Part shown: piece after piece, positions 30,640 through 37,780 of the stretch
Position numbering within the stretch: position 1 is the stretch's first letter
Layout of the letters: every line of letters begins with the position of its first letter
DNA from: Gammaproteobacteria bacterium
GTDB lineage: Bacteria; Pseudomonadota; Gammaproteobacteria; JADZEE01
Assembly (NCBI GenBank): GCA_020850735.1
Contig: JADZEE010000084.1
Coordinates: forward strand, 1 to 37,780
Direction: 5' to 3'
DNA: 37,780 nucleotides
Notes under the pieces: model-generated
The model's input: the letters and a program-made list of their open reading frames with translations, nothing else
Database searches by the model: none
Told to the model about the DNA's origin: nothing
Made by a program: the position numbers and the translations under genes

Positions 30640-31590
30640 TCAAGGCTTCCCGCCCGCCTTCTGGCGCAGCTGACTCGGCGCTATGTGGAAGCGTTCGCGG
30701 AACGCGCGGCTGAAGTGCGCCGAATCGTTGAATCCACGCCGGAAGGCGATCTCGCTGACGCGCACGTGCCGCAGCGACGGGTCGAGCAGATCCTCCCGGG
30801 CGGCTTTCAGGCGCCGGTCCCAGATCCAGCGCGAGACCGTCGTTCCGGAGTCGCGGAACAGGCTGTGCAGATAGCGCGTGGAGATGCCGTTGGCGGCGGC
30901 GATCTTGTCGGGGGCCAGCTTCGGGTCGGCGTAGTTTTCCTCCAGGTACGCGGATACCCGGCGCATCAGGGCGTCGCGGCTGCTCTTGTGCGGTCGCCCC
31001 TGGACCTTGAGCGGCGTGCGTACGACCGCCCCGACCAGTTCCAGAAAACTCTCGGCCAGGGTGTACTGCTCCGTCTCGCTCAGGTGCTCGGCCTGCGTGG
31101 CGAGCGAACGGAACATACTGACCACGATCGGTACCAGGCCGCAGTCCTTGAGCAGGCTCGCTTCGAAGCGGAAATCGTTGCGCCCGAGCACCCGGTCGTG
31201 GAACAGCTGGTGCGGAATGCGTGCCACCAGGCGGCGGCTGGGTTTCAAGTACTGTGTCGAGTAGGGGATGCCGCCGGCGATGACCGCGAGATCACCCGGG
31301 CCGATGGAGAACTCCTGGGTTCCCTGGCGGATGATCGCCTCGCCCTCCAGGAACGTGGTCAGAAAATTGTCGACCACTTCGTCGCTCATGATGTCCTGCG
31401 CCCGGCGGTGGATCACCACCGGATCGATGGCGATGTCGTAGATACGCAGTTTGGCGAGCGGAAACTCACGAAATACGAAGCTGTGAAACTGCTCCGACGG
31501 TTCGACGTCGACGAGCACGTACGCGCCCCGTACCGAGTCCTCCAGGGCGCGCCGGTCCGGGTTCCGTGATGACTTGGCGCCAGCGGCCAT
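30640..31590 (-). CDS. AraC-family transcriptional regulator
   Basis: A 316-residue regulator. Residues 1 to about 190 form an AraC-binding-like sensor domain (TTFLEGEAIIRQGTQEFSIG, PGDLAVIAGGIPYSTQYLKP). The last 100 residues are two helix-turn-helix motifs: DKIAAANGISTRYLHSLFRD and VSEIAFRRGFNDSAHFSRAF, ending FRERFHIAPSQLR as usual. It is probably the activator of the NCS1-PanE-PanE-M24 operon that starts 188 bases downstream on the same strand; the sensor domain would bind that operon's substrate or a breakdown product. ATG 31590 is the only reasonable start. It lies 37 bases downstream of the molybdoenzyme gene, so control of that gene is an alternative. Confidence 0.88.
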   Translation of the reverse strand: MAAGAKSSRNPDRRALEDSVRGAYVLVDVEPSEQFHSFVFREFPLAKLRIYDIAIDPVVIHRRAQDIMSDEVVDNFLTTFLEGEAIIRQGTQEFSIGPGDLAVIAGGIPYSTQYLKPSRRLVARIPHQLFHDRVLGRNDFRFEASLLKDCGLVPIVVSMFRSLATQAEHLSETEQYTLAESFLELVGAVVRTPLKVQGRPHKSSRDALMRRVSAYLEENYADPKLAPDKIAAANGISTRYLHSLFRDSGTTVSRWIWDRRLKAAREDLLDPSLRHVRVSEIAFRRGFNDSAHFSRAFRERFHIAPSQLRQKAGGKP

Positions 31591-31627
31591 CGCCTAGTAC
31601 CAGGCCCGCGCAGCGGCACCCGGCCGG

Positions 31628-33817
31628 TCAGCGCCGCTGGCGGTCAGGCGCGTGGGCGGACTCAATGCGCGGCGTCCCTTGTCCTGCCGCCCGAACGTCA
31701 CACATCAATCCCTTGAGGTTCGTCGCGCCCATGCCTGGATCGAGTGGCGGGCCATCCATGGTCAGCACGTTGATGTTCGATTCGAGCTGTTCGTAAGCGG
31801 TGCGATCCCTTTCGGGGAACCACCAGCCGAATTCGGCGCTGACGACCCTGCGGTCGACGCCATCGAACAACTTCGCCCGGAATCTCACCTCGCCCCTGGG
31901 TGACTCGATGACAACCCAGCTACCGTCTGCAATGCCTCGTTCGGCGGCAGTGTCAGGATGTATCTCGACCAGCGGATCGGGATGTGTTCTGCGCAGATAA
32001 TCCGACTGCCGGTGCTCGGAACCGAAAAAGTTGAAAATCCGCGTTCCGGTGATCAGTATCAAGGGATACCGCGCCAGGAACTCCGGCTCTCTGGCGGGGC
32101 TCTCAGGCGGCTCGACGAAGCCCGGCAACGGGTCGTAACCCCACTGCTCGTATTGCTTCAGGAAAAAATCCAGCTTGCCGGACTCGGACGCGAAGCCTTC
32201 GGTTTCGTACTTGCGGTACCGGGGCTCGGTTCGCAGATAGGGGGTGCTCCTGAATTGTTCCCAGGTCACCCCGGCGGGCTCGAGGATGTAGTCCAGCGAT
32301 TCCTCATAGCTGTCCCAGAAATATTCCCCGAAACCCAGTTTTTTTCCCAATTCGTTCAGGATGACGTGATCGGACCACGCTTCCCCCGCCGGCTCGACCG
32401 CTTTGTTTCTGGGGAAGACGTAACCGTGAACTTTCCAGTAATCGGCAATATTGTCGTTTTCGAGCCAGGTTGCCGCCGGCAATACGATGTCCGCCAGCTC
32501 GGTCGTGGGTGTCGGGAAAACGTCGGTCGCAACGAAGAACTCGAGCCGGTTTTTCAACACGTCGTAGACGCGTTTGGCGTTTTCCCTCGCCGTGAGCGTA
32601 TTACTGGCAAACACGACCAGCGCCCTCACGGGGTAGGGATCGCCGTTTTCTATGGCGTCCCACACGACATGGGGCGTGATTCGGTTGATCGTCGCCCCGA
32701 GCTTGTACGTATCGGCCCCCAGCAGCTTTTCCCTTTGTTCCGGCGGGAGCTTTTCGAACAGGGAGAATCTCGCCCGCGGCATGCCGGGCGGCAGCCCGAA
32801 AATCACGTTCCCGCCCGGCACGTCGAGATTTCCCGTCAGTGCCACCAGGTAAATCAGGGCTCGGTCGGCATCGACGCAGTTGACGTTCTGCTCGATTCCG
32901 ACCCCCCACTGCAGCGCCGCCGGTTTCGTCCGGGCATACAAGCGCGCGGCAGCGACGATTTTTTCCGCCGGAACCCAGGAGATTTTCTCCACTTTTTCGG
33001 GAGGGAACGCTGCCAGTCGCTCCACCAACTCGTCGAAGCCGGTCGTATATTTTTCCACGAAGTCGTGATCGTAGAGATCCTCCTTGACGATCACGTGCAT
33101 CATTGCGAGCGCGAGCGCGGAATCCGTGGCCGGCCGGAGCTGCAACCACAGGTCGGCCTTTTCCGCCAGGCGCGTCCGGCGCGGATCGATGACGATGAGC
33201 TTGGCACCATTGCTGAGTGTCTTCGCCAGGTTGATACCCTTGTTTTCGTCCGGATTGGAAATGAGGTGGTTGCTGCCCCAGGAAATGACGCAACCCGGCT
33301 TGTTGTCGTAATCACAAAGCGAGATCTCCATGCCCATCAGCTTGGAGATGGCGATCCTCGGCAGATAGCACATATGCCCCGGCGTCAGCACGTTCGGCGT
33401 TCCGAACAGATTGGCGACCCGGTACACGAAGCGATGAAAATCGCGCCCCGTTCCGTGCCCGAATACGACCGATTCGGCACCGGACTGCGCCTTGAACTGA
33501 TTGAGCTTGCCGGCGATCGTCGTCAGTGCCTCGTCCCAGGTGATTCGGTCCCACTTGCCTTCGCCCCGGGCACCGGCGCGCTTGAGGGGATAGAGCAGGC
33601 GATCGGGGTGATATTGGAGCTCCAGGAATCCGTGCGCCTTCTTGCAGGTGTAGCCCTTGCTGACCGGATGTTCGTGGTCCGGCAGGATCTTGACCGCCTT
33701 GCCGTTTTCGACCGCCACGTAAACGCCACAACCACCGTGACCGCAGGATCTGCAGATTGTACGAACGGTCGATCGAGCCGTGGCCGGCGCGTTTGAGATC
33801 GCTTTGGTTTCCCGCAT
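31628..33817 (-). CDS. DMSO-reductase-family molybdopterin oxidoreductase
   Basis: A 729-residue catalytic subunit binding bis-MGD and a 4Fe-4S cluster. The cluster motif near the N-terminus is CRSCGHGGCGVYV with a fourth cysteine in GYTCKK (C22, C25, C30, C58); spacing C25-x4-C30 is one longer than the usual x3. TPGHMCYLPR places C150 where sulfur-type members hold the molybdenum. Later blocks are WGSNHLISNPDENKGINLAK, VIDPRRTRLAEKADLWLQLR, and a cofactor-binding C-terminal domain (LILITGTRIFNFFGSEHRQS). No twin-arginine signal is visible, so it may be cytoplasmic. No B- or C-subunit gene lies next to it. The substrate is unknown; polysulfide/thiosulfate reductase-like and hydroxylating members are possible. 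ATG 33817 is chosen; TTG 33826 is an alternative. Confidence 0.88.
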   Translation of the reverse strand: MRETKAISNAPATARSTVRTICRSCGHGGCGVYVAVENGKAVKILPDHEHPVSKGYTCKKAHGFLELQYHPDRLLYPLKRAGARGEGKWDRITWDEALTTIAGKLNQFKAQSGAESVVFGHGTGRDFHRFVYRVANLFGTPNVLTPGHMCYLPRIAISKLMGMEISLCDYDNKPGCVISWGSNHLISNPDENKGINLAKTLSNGAKLIVIDPRRTRLAEKADLWLQLRPATDSALALAMMHVIVKEDLYDHDFVEKYTTGFDELVERLAAFPPEKVEKISWVPAEKIVAAARLYARTKPAALQWGVGIEQNVNCVDADRALIYLVALTGNLDVPGGNVIFGLPPGMPRARFSLFEKLPPEQREKLLGADTYKLGATINRITPHVVWDAIENGDPYPVRALVVFASNTLTARENAKRVYDVLKNRLEFFVATDVFPTPTTELADIVLPAATWLENDNIADYWKVHGYVFPRNKAVEPAGEAWSDHVILNELGKKLGFGEYFWDSYEESLDYILEPAGVTWEQFRSTPYLRTEPRYRKYETEGFASESGKLDFFLKQYEQWGYDPLPGFVEPPESPAREPEFLARYPLILITGTRIFNFFGSEHRQSDYLRRTHPDPLVEIHPDTAAERGIADGSWVVIESPRGEVRFRAKLFDGVDRRVVSAEFGWWFPERDRTAYEQLESNINVLTMDGPPLDPGMGATNLKGLMCDVRAAGQGTPRIESAHAPDRQRR

Positions 33818-34009
33818 TACCTTCAACTACCATAAGCAACGAGACCGGTCAATGACGGCGCTGCCGCCGCGTTCGCGATTCCATGGACGGGGGCTGGATC
33901 ATTGCGGGCACGACCGGGTTGCCGGCGTGCGGGGCCGCGATGCGAACAAACGCGACGCCATCGGCCCGGGCGCATGCGGTCGCCGAATCAGCTACCTGAC
34001 GCGGGTGAA

Positions 34010-35384
34010 ATGAAGTCCATGAACGCCAAATCGAAGCCGCTGCACAAGAAAGTTCCCGGCTATTGCTGTCAATGTGTCAACGGACCGGATCTGCTCACCG
34101 TTGCGGTGGAAGACGGCGTTGCCACGCGCATCGAACCGAACTTCGGACTCATGGGACAACATCCGGCCGACGGCTAGGTATGCGTCAAGCCGTACGGGTT
34201 CCTACAGAACACGCGGCTCGCGGCGTATCCAGTTCGAACCGCATTTGTCCATAACCGGCGCTTCTGCCGCGCAGTGGATCCCGATTCGGCCGCGCACCGA
34301 CGGCGCCGTGCTGTTTGCCATGTTGCACGTTCTGTTGCACGAGCATCCGTTGACCAGTCTCGATGTCGCCTTTCTCAGGGATCGTACGGCTTCCCCCTGT
34401 CTCGTCGGTCCGAACCGGTAATACCTGCGGAGCAGCCTGGACAACAAGCCCCTGGTCTGGGATGTGAAACAGAACGCGGCGGTGGCCTTCGATACACCCG
34501 GCATCGAGCCTGCGTTGACGGGCACGTATCGTGTGAGCGGATCGGAGGTCGGGGCCGACGGGGAAAAGCGGGTACACCGGGACGTCGAGGCCACGACTGC
34601 GTTCGAGCTCCTGAAACAACACGTGTCCGGATACACCCCGGAGTGGGCGGAGCCGATCAGCGACGTTGCCGCCGATACCATCCGTCGCGTCATCAACCAG
34701 TTTCTCGCCGAAGCCGGGATCGGAGCAACGATCGTAATTGAAGGGCGTGAGCTGCCATACCGCCCGGTGTCGATCATGCTCGGTCGCAACGTGAACAATG
34801 GCTGGGGATCTTACGAGTGCGTCTGGGCGCGCACGGTCCTGATGACGCTGGTGGGCGGGCTGGAAGTTCCGGGAAGTCTGCTCGGCGGACTGACCGTGAT
34901 CAATGCTCTGCCTTTCGACCGAACGCAAACCGTGCAGTTGGGTGTCGACGGATTCATGGATTTCCCGTTCAATCCCACCGACGCGGAAAACTGGATCCGG
35001 ACCCCGGAAATGCGGCATGCGCATTGCACGTTGCTGCCGCTGATCCGGGAAGCGGCGGATGACGTGCAAGGGCACGACGGGATCATGATCAACGCGCAGC
35101 GAGCCCGTGAGCTGGGTATCGGCGACGGTGACCTCATCGAAATCGAATCACCAGTCGGCAGCGCCCGCGGTGTGGCACGTCCACGCCAGGGTGTGCGACC
35201 GGACGTGGTGATCATGCTGGCGCAATTCGGGCATTGGAAAACGCCTTATGCCAAGGATTTGAACCGTCCCAGCCTCAATAATCTGGTACCGATGCTGATG
35301 GATCTGACCGACGCAACTGGCTCGAACAACGACATGGTCAGAGTCAGGGTAAAGCGAGTGCCGGCAGCGGGCGCGCGCCAGTAA
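34010..35384 (+). pseudogene. Decayed molybdopterin oxidoreductase, PadB-like
   Basis: Remains of a much larger DMSO-reductase-family gene. The start MKSMNAKSKPLHKKVPGYCC with QCVNGPDLLTVAVEDGVATR is an iron-sulfur N-terminus. It meets TAG at 34175, where a lysine codon (AAG) is expected before VCVKPYG. The frame then changes, and WIPIRPRTDGAVLFAMLHVL-LHEHP continues to a TAA at 34419 inside the LVGPN segment. The frame stays readable to the end (LGRNVNNGWGSYECVWARTV, GLEVPGSLLGG). The whole is about 458 codons, against 850-950 for intact relatives, so several stretches are missing. The sequence recalls the phenylacetyl-CoA:acceptor oxidoreductase (PadB) branch; this is a judgement from memory of the family. 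The last 307 codons (34464-35384) stay open but lack the cluster and most of the active site. Confidence 0.82.
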
Positions 35385-35425
35385 GCGCTTCTGGGCAGTC
35401 ACCGGCACCGATGCCGGCGCTGAGC

Positions 35426-36103
35426 TCAGTCCGCGGCGGTCCGACCGGTGATGCGGATCCCGGCGCCGTCGATTTTGTAGCGCTTGTTCATGAAGATCAG
35501 GACCGAGGTGAGCGCCTCGGCGACGACTGAATTGTCGATGGGGCCGGCGTGCCAGGCGCGCATACCCATGGCCTCGGCCAGCGTGACGACCTGAGCGCGG
35601 GCGTCCGCGTCGTTACCGCAAACGAGCACGTCGCAGTCGTCCAGGCGGGCGTGCTCGTCCTGCAGGTGCGCGGCGGCGACGTTTTGAAAGGCCGAGACGA
35701 CACGCACGTCCTCACCCAGCAACTCCTGCGCGCCCTTGGCCGCCGAACCGGACGCAGGCATCTGTACGCGCATCACCTTGGGGGGCACCAGCGGCACCGT
35801 GGTGTCGACGAAGACCTTGCCCTGAACCGCGTCGCGGACCGCCTCGAGCGTCGGCCGCTGGCTGGCGAAGGGCACCGTCATGATGACGACGTCGGCCGCC
35901 GCCGCCGCCGCCGCGTTGTCCAGACCGCGGACCTCGCCGGTACCCGCGCGCTCGCGCAGCTCCGCGGCGGCCGTCGCGGCCCGGTCGGCGGCGCGCGAAC
36001 CGATCACGATCGGGTAGCCGGCCCGCAGCAGGCGCAAGGCCAGACCCGTTCCCAGATCACCGGTGCCGCCGATGACTGCAATGGTTGGTTTGTCGTCGCT
36101 CAT
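35426..36103 (-). CDS. npdG: F420:NADP oxidoreductase-like (NpdG) protein
   Basis: A 225-residue Rossmann protein of the NADPH-dependent F420 reductase family. It begins with AVIGGTGDLGTGLALRLLRA, followed by GYPIVIGSRAADRAATAA, where GSR is the NADP phosphate-binding signature. VIMTVPFASQ, VDTTVPLVPP and VVSAFQNVAAAHL are the other family blocks. The enzyme moves hydride between NADPH and cofactor F420. It lies 41 bases from the convergent end of the pseudogene and 89 bases downstream of the HMGL-like gene on the same strand. ATG 36103 is preferred over a start nine codons upstream. Related reductases that do not use F420 exist, so the cofactor remains to be shown for this organism. Confidence 0.78.
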   Translation of the reverse strand: MSDDKPTIAVIGGTGDLGTGLALRLLRAGYPIVIGSRAADRAATAAAELRERAGTGEVRGLDNAAAAAAADVVIMTVPFASQRPTLEAVRDAVQGKVFVDTTVPLVPPKVMRVQMPASGSAAKGAQELLGEDVRVVSAFQNVAAAHLQDEHARLDDCDVLVCGNDADARAQVVTLAEAMGMRAWHAGPIDNSVVAEALTSVLIFMNKRYKIDGAGIRITGRTAAD

Positions 36104-36192
36104 TGGTTTCAGTCCCCTGCAGGAGCTCATGTCGGCGCAGCCATCGCCGGCGCGCGCGTGGCCGCGACCTCACGGCCGTACGGTGATGCGTA

Positions 36193-37401
36193 TCAGGCGG
36201 CGCTGCGGGCGATGCGGTCGACGATTTCGCGGAACTCGGAATCCGCGAGCAGCCGTCCGGCGCTGGTCGCGCGTTCCTTGACCTCGGCGAGGACCGGCGC
36301 AATCTTCTCGTCCGGCACGTCCAGTCCGAGCTCCGCGGCCTTGAGGCGGATGCTGTCCAGGCCGCTTTTCTTGCCGAGCACGATGCGCCGCTGCGCCTGC
36401 ACGATGTCAGCCGAGAAAGGCTCGATTGCCGCGGGAATGTGGAACTGGCTGGCGACCGCGCCGCTTTCCCGCACGAACAGGTTCTCGCCGACCACCGGCT
36501 TCCAGCCGTCGACGGTGTAGCCGCCCGCCTTCTGAACCACGCGCGAGACCTGCCGCGCCTTGCTCAGATCGAGCTCGCAGGGCACGTCGTACAGGCATTC
36601 GAGCGCGAGCGCGACTTCGCAGATATCGGCGTTGCCGGCCCGCTCGCCCATGCCGTTGATACTGCCGTGGATCCACTGCGCGCCGGCGCGCACAGCGGCG
36701 ATCGCCGAGGCGGTCCCGAGGCCGAAATCGTCGTGGCCGTGGAAGTGGACGGGCACCTTCGCACCGACCCAGGAGCGAACCTCGCCGATGAGATAGCCCA
36801 CGGCCTCCGGTGAGCATGCGCCGATGGTATCGACCACGGCGATTTCCTCCGCGCCGGCCGCCAGAGAGGTTTCGTACACATGGCGCAGAAAACCGAGATC
36901 GCTGCGGGTGCTGTCCACCGCGAAAAAGATGACGCGCATGCCGTTGTCACGGGCATACCTGACCGCGTCCGTGACCTTGTCGAGCACCTTCTCGCGCGTG
37001 AAACCGTAGGCGTTCATCTTCAGATCGCTGGTCGAGATCTCGATCAGCACCTGCCTGGTGCCGAGTTCGACGTGGGCATCGAGATCGGCGCGCACGGCGC
37101 GCGAGAAGCCCCAGATCTCCGAGCTCAGACCGGCGTCCAGGATCCGTTTCACGGCCCGGGAGTCGCCTTCGGAAACGCGCGGAAACCCGGCCTCGATGCG
37201 GCCGACGCCGAGCTGCGCGAGCTGGCAGGCGATCTCGTATTTCTCCTCAGGCGTGAACACCACGCCGATGGTCTGCTCGCCGTCGCGCAGCGTGGTGTCG
37301 TAAAAGCGCACGGGGCGGCTGCGGTCGAAGCCACCGCGGACCTCCTCGCGCGCGTTCAAGTCGCTGATCCAGACCTTGTCTCGGGGGATTGTGCTGCGCA
37401 T
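36193..37401 (-). CDS. HMGL-like acyltransferase (homocitrate/isopropylmalate synthase family)
   Basis: A 402-residue TIM-barrel enzyme of the DRE-metallolyase family. RFYDTTLRDGEQTIGVVFTP carries the divalent metal aspartate and catalytic arginine; VPVHFHGHDDFGLGTASAIA supplies the HxH metal ligands, and HGSINGMGERAGNADICEVA is the second synthase signature. Such enzymes condense acetyl-CoA with a 2-oxoacid (NifV homocitrate synthase, LeuA, CimA, AksA types). Length and absence of the LeuA regulatory C-terminal domain favour a NifV/AksA-like member, but the 2-oxoacid cannot be read off. ATG 37401 starts MRSTIPRDKVWISD; a GTG 45 bases upstream would add 15 residues. It is divergent from coxM and probably followed by npdG. 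Confidence 0.85.
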   Translation of the reverse strand: MRSTIPRDKVWISDLNAREEVRGGFDRSRPVRFYDTTLRDGEQTIGVVFTPEEKYEIACQLAQLGVGRIEAGFPRVSEGDSRAVKRILDAGLSSEIWGFSRAVRADLDAHVELGTRQVLIEISTSDLKMNAYGFTREKVLDKVTDAVRYARDNGMRVIFFAVDSTRSDLGFLRHVYETSLAAGAEEIAVVDTIGACSPEAVGYLIGEVRSWVGAKVPVHFHGHDDFGLGTASAIAAVRAGAQWIHGSINGMGERAGNADICEVALALECLYDVPCELDLSKARQVSRVVQKAGGYTVDGWKPVVGENLFVRESGAVASQFHIPAAIEPFSADIVQAQRRIVLGKKSGLDSIRLKAAELGLDVPDEKIAPVLAEVKERATSAGRLLADSEFREIVDRIARSAA

Positions 37402-37653
37402 GGCTTCACTCTTGCGGATTGGTTTGCAGGACGGCGGCGCGTTCACCGGCCCGGATCGCGGGAGCCGCGACGTCGAGCGCTGAACGTAAGCGGATCATAG
37501 AGTAATGCCCGCGGGCTGTCTTGCCTGCGAGCGCGCCGGTCCTTGTCCCAGCGGGCGAGGGGCGATCACGGTCGTCCGGGAACATGGAAATGGCTCACAT
37601 CTTGAGGCAGAATTCCGCCTTCACGGACCGCCGGCCCCTGACGAGTAGCCGCC

Positions 37654-37780
37654 ATGTACCCAGCACCGTTCCGTTATCACCGGCCGGCGTCGCTTGCCGA
37701 GGCGATCAGGCTGCTGTCCGAGCTCGGCGACGGGGCCAAACCGCTCGCCGGCGGCCAGACGCTCATTCCGATCCTCAAGC
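37654..37780 (+). CDS. coxM: CO dehydrogenase medium-subunit-like FAD-binding protein, 5' end only
   Basis: The first 42 residues, [20 protein letters not shown] then [15 protein letters not shown], match the start of the FAD-binding medium subunit of molybdenum hydroxylases; AGGQTL-P is the FAD-contacting loop of CoxM. The gene continues beyond the window. It should be joined downstream by the large molybdenum subunit and the small 2Fe-2S subunit. The substrate may be CO or another compound, because only the large subunit can separate true CO dehydrogenases from related enzymes. The 252 bases upstream are shared with the divergent HMGL-like gene and should contain both promoters; I see no clear boxes or operator there. 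Confidence 0.88.
   Translation, partial: MYPAPFRYHRPASLAEAIRLLSELGDGAKPLAGGQTLIPILK

Noticed and set aside
31958..33796. A 612-codon + strand frame opposite the molybdoenzyme
   Set aside because: The - strand has all DMSO-reductase-family blocks; the + strand frame is its mirror image and low in known motifs.
34175..34177. TAG read as an amino acid in the second molybdoenzyme
   Set aside because: A further stop (34419), a frame change and large missing segments follow; recoding would not restore the protein.
34464..35384. An independent gene made of the intact last 307 codons of the decayed molybdoenzyme
   Set aside because: It begins in the middle of a domain, without a good ribosome site, and lacks the iron-sulfur and most cofactor-binding segments.

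Overview
This is a high-GC window from a bacterial chromosome. The best guess is a proteobacterium, probably gamma or beta. The main pointers are a YjbQ/UPF0047 protein, a 54-residue protein beginning MARPNYSFAKRQRELAK, and long proteobacterial-type IorA/IorB subunits. No rRNA, tRNA, CRISPR array, insertion sequence or phage gene was recognised. Most genes are metabolic: molybdenum enzymes, 2-oxoacid:ferredoxin oxidoreductases, one-carbon-type enzymes and small-molecule catabolism. No strain or species can be named from the sequence.

Layout. 1-446: the 3' end of a reductive-dehalogenase-like 4Fe-4S protein. 548-5446: accessory genes of a CO-dehydrogenase/xanthine-dehydrogenase-type molybdenum hydroxylase. 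These are coxD-like MoxR ATPase and coxE-like VWA genes on +, facing a - strand operon of a split XdhC and a MoeA-like/MobA-like fusion joined by ATGA overlaps. 5512-9419: a one-carbon-looking group of a compact MetE-like protein (-), a large methyltransferase-like protein with a helical N-terminus (+) and a divergent MetF-like protein (+). 9444-12667: small genes (YjbQ, a lipoprotein, two hotdog thioesterases, an NTF2-like protein and a tiny basic protein). 12750-20014: KorB/KorA (-) divergent from IorA/IorB (+), two 2-oxoacid:ferredoxin oxidoreductases. A perfect 20-bp AT-rich palindrome lies ahead of iorA. 20062-21342: a broken FAD oxidoreductase gene. 21359-22734: a 2OG-Fe(II)-type oxygenase and an EthD-like protein. 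22810-25248: an OsmC-family protein and a divergent Nramp-like transporter. 25445-31590 (-): an AraC regulator, then an NCS1 permease, two ketopantoate-reductase-like proteins, an M24 creatinase-like protein and a PPOX-class protein, tightly packed. 31628-35384: a DMSO-reductase-family molybdoenzyme divergent from a decayed second molybdoenzyme gene, in DNA that looks less GC-rich than its surroundings. 35426-37401: an F420:NADP oxidoreductase-like protein and an HMGL-like condensing enzyme. 37654-37780: the 5' end of a CoxM-type FAD subunit, so molybdenum-hydroxylase genes bracket the window.

How the parts may work together (inference). KorAB and IorAB would oxidise 2-oxoacids to acyl-CoA with ferredoxin, and the nearby hotdog thioesterases could hydrolyse aryl- or acyl-CoA. 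The molybdoenzyme pseudogene resembles the phenylacetyl-CoA oxidoreductase branch, which would fit past aromatic amino acid use. The NCS1-PanE-PanE-M24 cluster looks like uptake and stepwise breakdown of an unidentified, probably nitrogen-containing compound. It and the MetE-like/methyltransferase-like/MetF-like group are the best candidates here for undescribed biology. The PPOX-class and NpdG-like proteins hint that the organism may use cofactor F420.
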